A DNA stretch of 14,336 nt from Methanosarcinales archaeon (GTDB taxonomy: Archaea > Halobacteriota > Syntropharchaeia > Alkanophagales > Methanospirareceae), in the NCBI GenBank assembly GCA_025464275.1, contig JAODGR010000023.1:2134-16469 (forward strand), given 5' to 3'. Position 1 is the stretch's first letter. The number at the start of each line of letters is the position of its first letter. Shown in pieces: positions 13,999 through 14,336 of the stretch. Under the pieces are notes generated by a model that saw only the letters and a program-made list of their open reading frames with translations, was not told where the DNA came from and ran no database searches. The position numbers were made by a program, and so were the translations under genes.

Positions 13999-14336
13999 AT
14001 GGCTAAGATAGAAGATAAGGTAGACCTGTATGACGACAGGGGTAACGTACTGGCGAAGGATGTACCACTGGATGCACTCAGTCCAATGAAGAACCCGGCG
14101 ATAAAGAAGATAATCAGTCTTACGATACGAACAGCGGCAGTTGACCTCGCAGGACTGGAGAAGCGGATAGCGACCGGAGCAGTGGGCGGCAGAGGAATGA
14201 TAATTCGCGGTATAGGCAGGCAGTTACCGATAGTGGAGAAGGCGGAGGAGATAAGGAAAGAGGTAGAGGATATGCTCCGTGTGGAGCCCGGCGATGATAC
14301 CAGGGTAGACCTCATGGCGGGCGGTAAGAGGATGCT
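13999..14336 (+). CDS. mcrB: Methyl-coenzyme M reductase, beta subunit (partial, 5' end)
   Basis: The frame from ATG 13999 is open to the window edge (112 codons, no stop). It reads as the N-terminus of McrB: DKVDLYDDRGN at about 6-16, NPAIKKII, AAVDLAGLE, GAVGGRG, and VEPGDDTRVDLMAGGKR near the end, matching the conserved opening of McrB proteins. McrB is part of the (alpha-beta-gamma)2 enzyme that carries coenzyme F430 and makes or activates methane (or other alkanes in relatives); cytosolic. GGAGGT at 13981-13986 lies 12 nt upstream, with a second AAGGT directly before the ATG. The first gene of mcr operons is usually mcrB, so further mcr genes are expected to the right. The MAKxEDKVDLYDDRGN start suggests ANME-1 or a relative, from memory only. 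Confidence 0.95.
   Translation, partial: MAKIEDKVDLYDDRGNVLAKDVPLDALSPMKNPAIKKIISLTIRTAAVDLAGLEKRIATGAVGGRGMIIRGIGRQLPIVEKAEEIRKEVEDMLRVEPGDDTRVDLMAGGKRM

Noticed and set aside
13947..14315. Minus-strand reading frame at the right edge
   Set aside because: It is the antisense shadow of mcrB, whose plus-strand frame has unmistakable family motifs.

Overview
The window looks like a chromosomal piece of an anaerobic methane- or alkane-oxidising archaeon, or a methanogen relative. ANME-1/Methanophagales is my best guess. The evidence is the start of mcrB (methyl-coenzyme M reductase beta subunit) at the right edge, a complete Fqo/Fpo-type complex I operon that lacks the bacterial NuoEFG input genes, archaeal BRE/TATA promoters, and an archaeal-type 5S rRNA gene. 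Genus-level assignment is inference. There are no tRNAs, transposons, CRISPR arrays or phage genes, and no gene-free stretch longer than 300 bases.

Layout. (1) 14-1671, minus strand: an ACT-domain regulator-like protein followed by homoserine dehydrogenase, a small amino-acid biosynthesis pair. (2) 1672-1821: a divergent promoter region with a strong BRE/TATA reading right. (3) 1822-12173, plus strand: a tightly packed operon for a proton-pumping F420H2:quinone/phenazine oxidoreductase, in the order J-K-M-L-N-A-BCD-H-I. Genes overlap or nearly touch, except for leaders of about 60 nt before BCD and H. J, K, M, L, N, A and H form the membrane arm. The BCD fusion and I form the peripheral iron-sulfur arm. 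No FqoF/FpoF (F420H2-oxidising subunit) follows I. (4) 12208-12332, minus strand: a solitary 5S rRNA gene with its own promoter, convergent with the Fqo operon. (5) 12418-13804, plus strand: an inositol-monophosphatase/fructose-bisphosphatase family enzyme overlapping a small SAM-dependent methyltransferase. (6) 13805-13998: the mcr promoter and leader, with a small hairpin. (7) 13999 to the end: mcrB, truncated by the window.

How the parts work together. In reverse methanogenesis Mcr activates methane and the later steps reduce F420. The Fqo complex would re-oxidise F420H2 and pump ions, so the window places the entry enzyme and a main respiratory complex within 2 kb of each other. Their promoters share a nearly identical 18-bp BRE/TATA core.

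Most unusual features: B, C and D subunits fused into one chain; subunit I enlarged from two to four [4Fe-4S] motifs; apparent loss or swap of pump-site charged residues in antiporter-like subunits M and N (Lys to Glu in TM7 of both) while L is canonical; and the same GGAGCA-type microsatellite coding Gly-Ala tracts in M, N and H.
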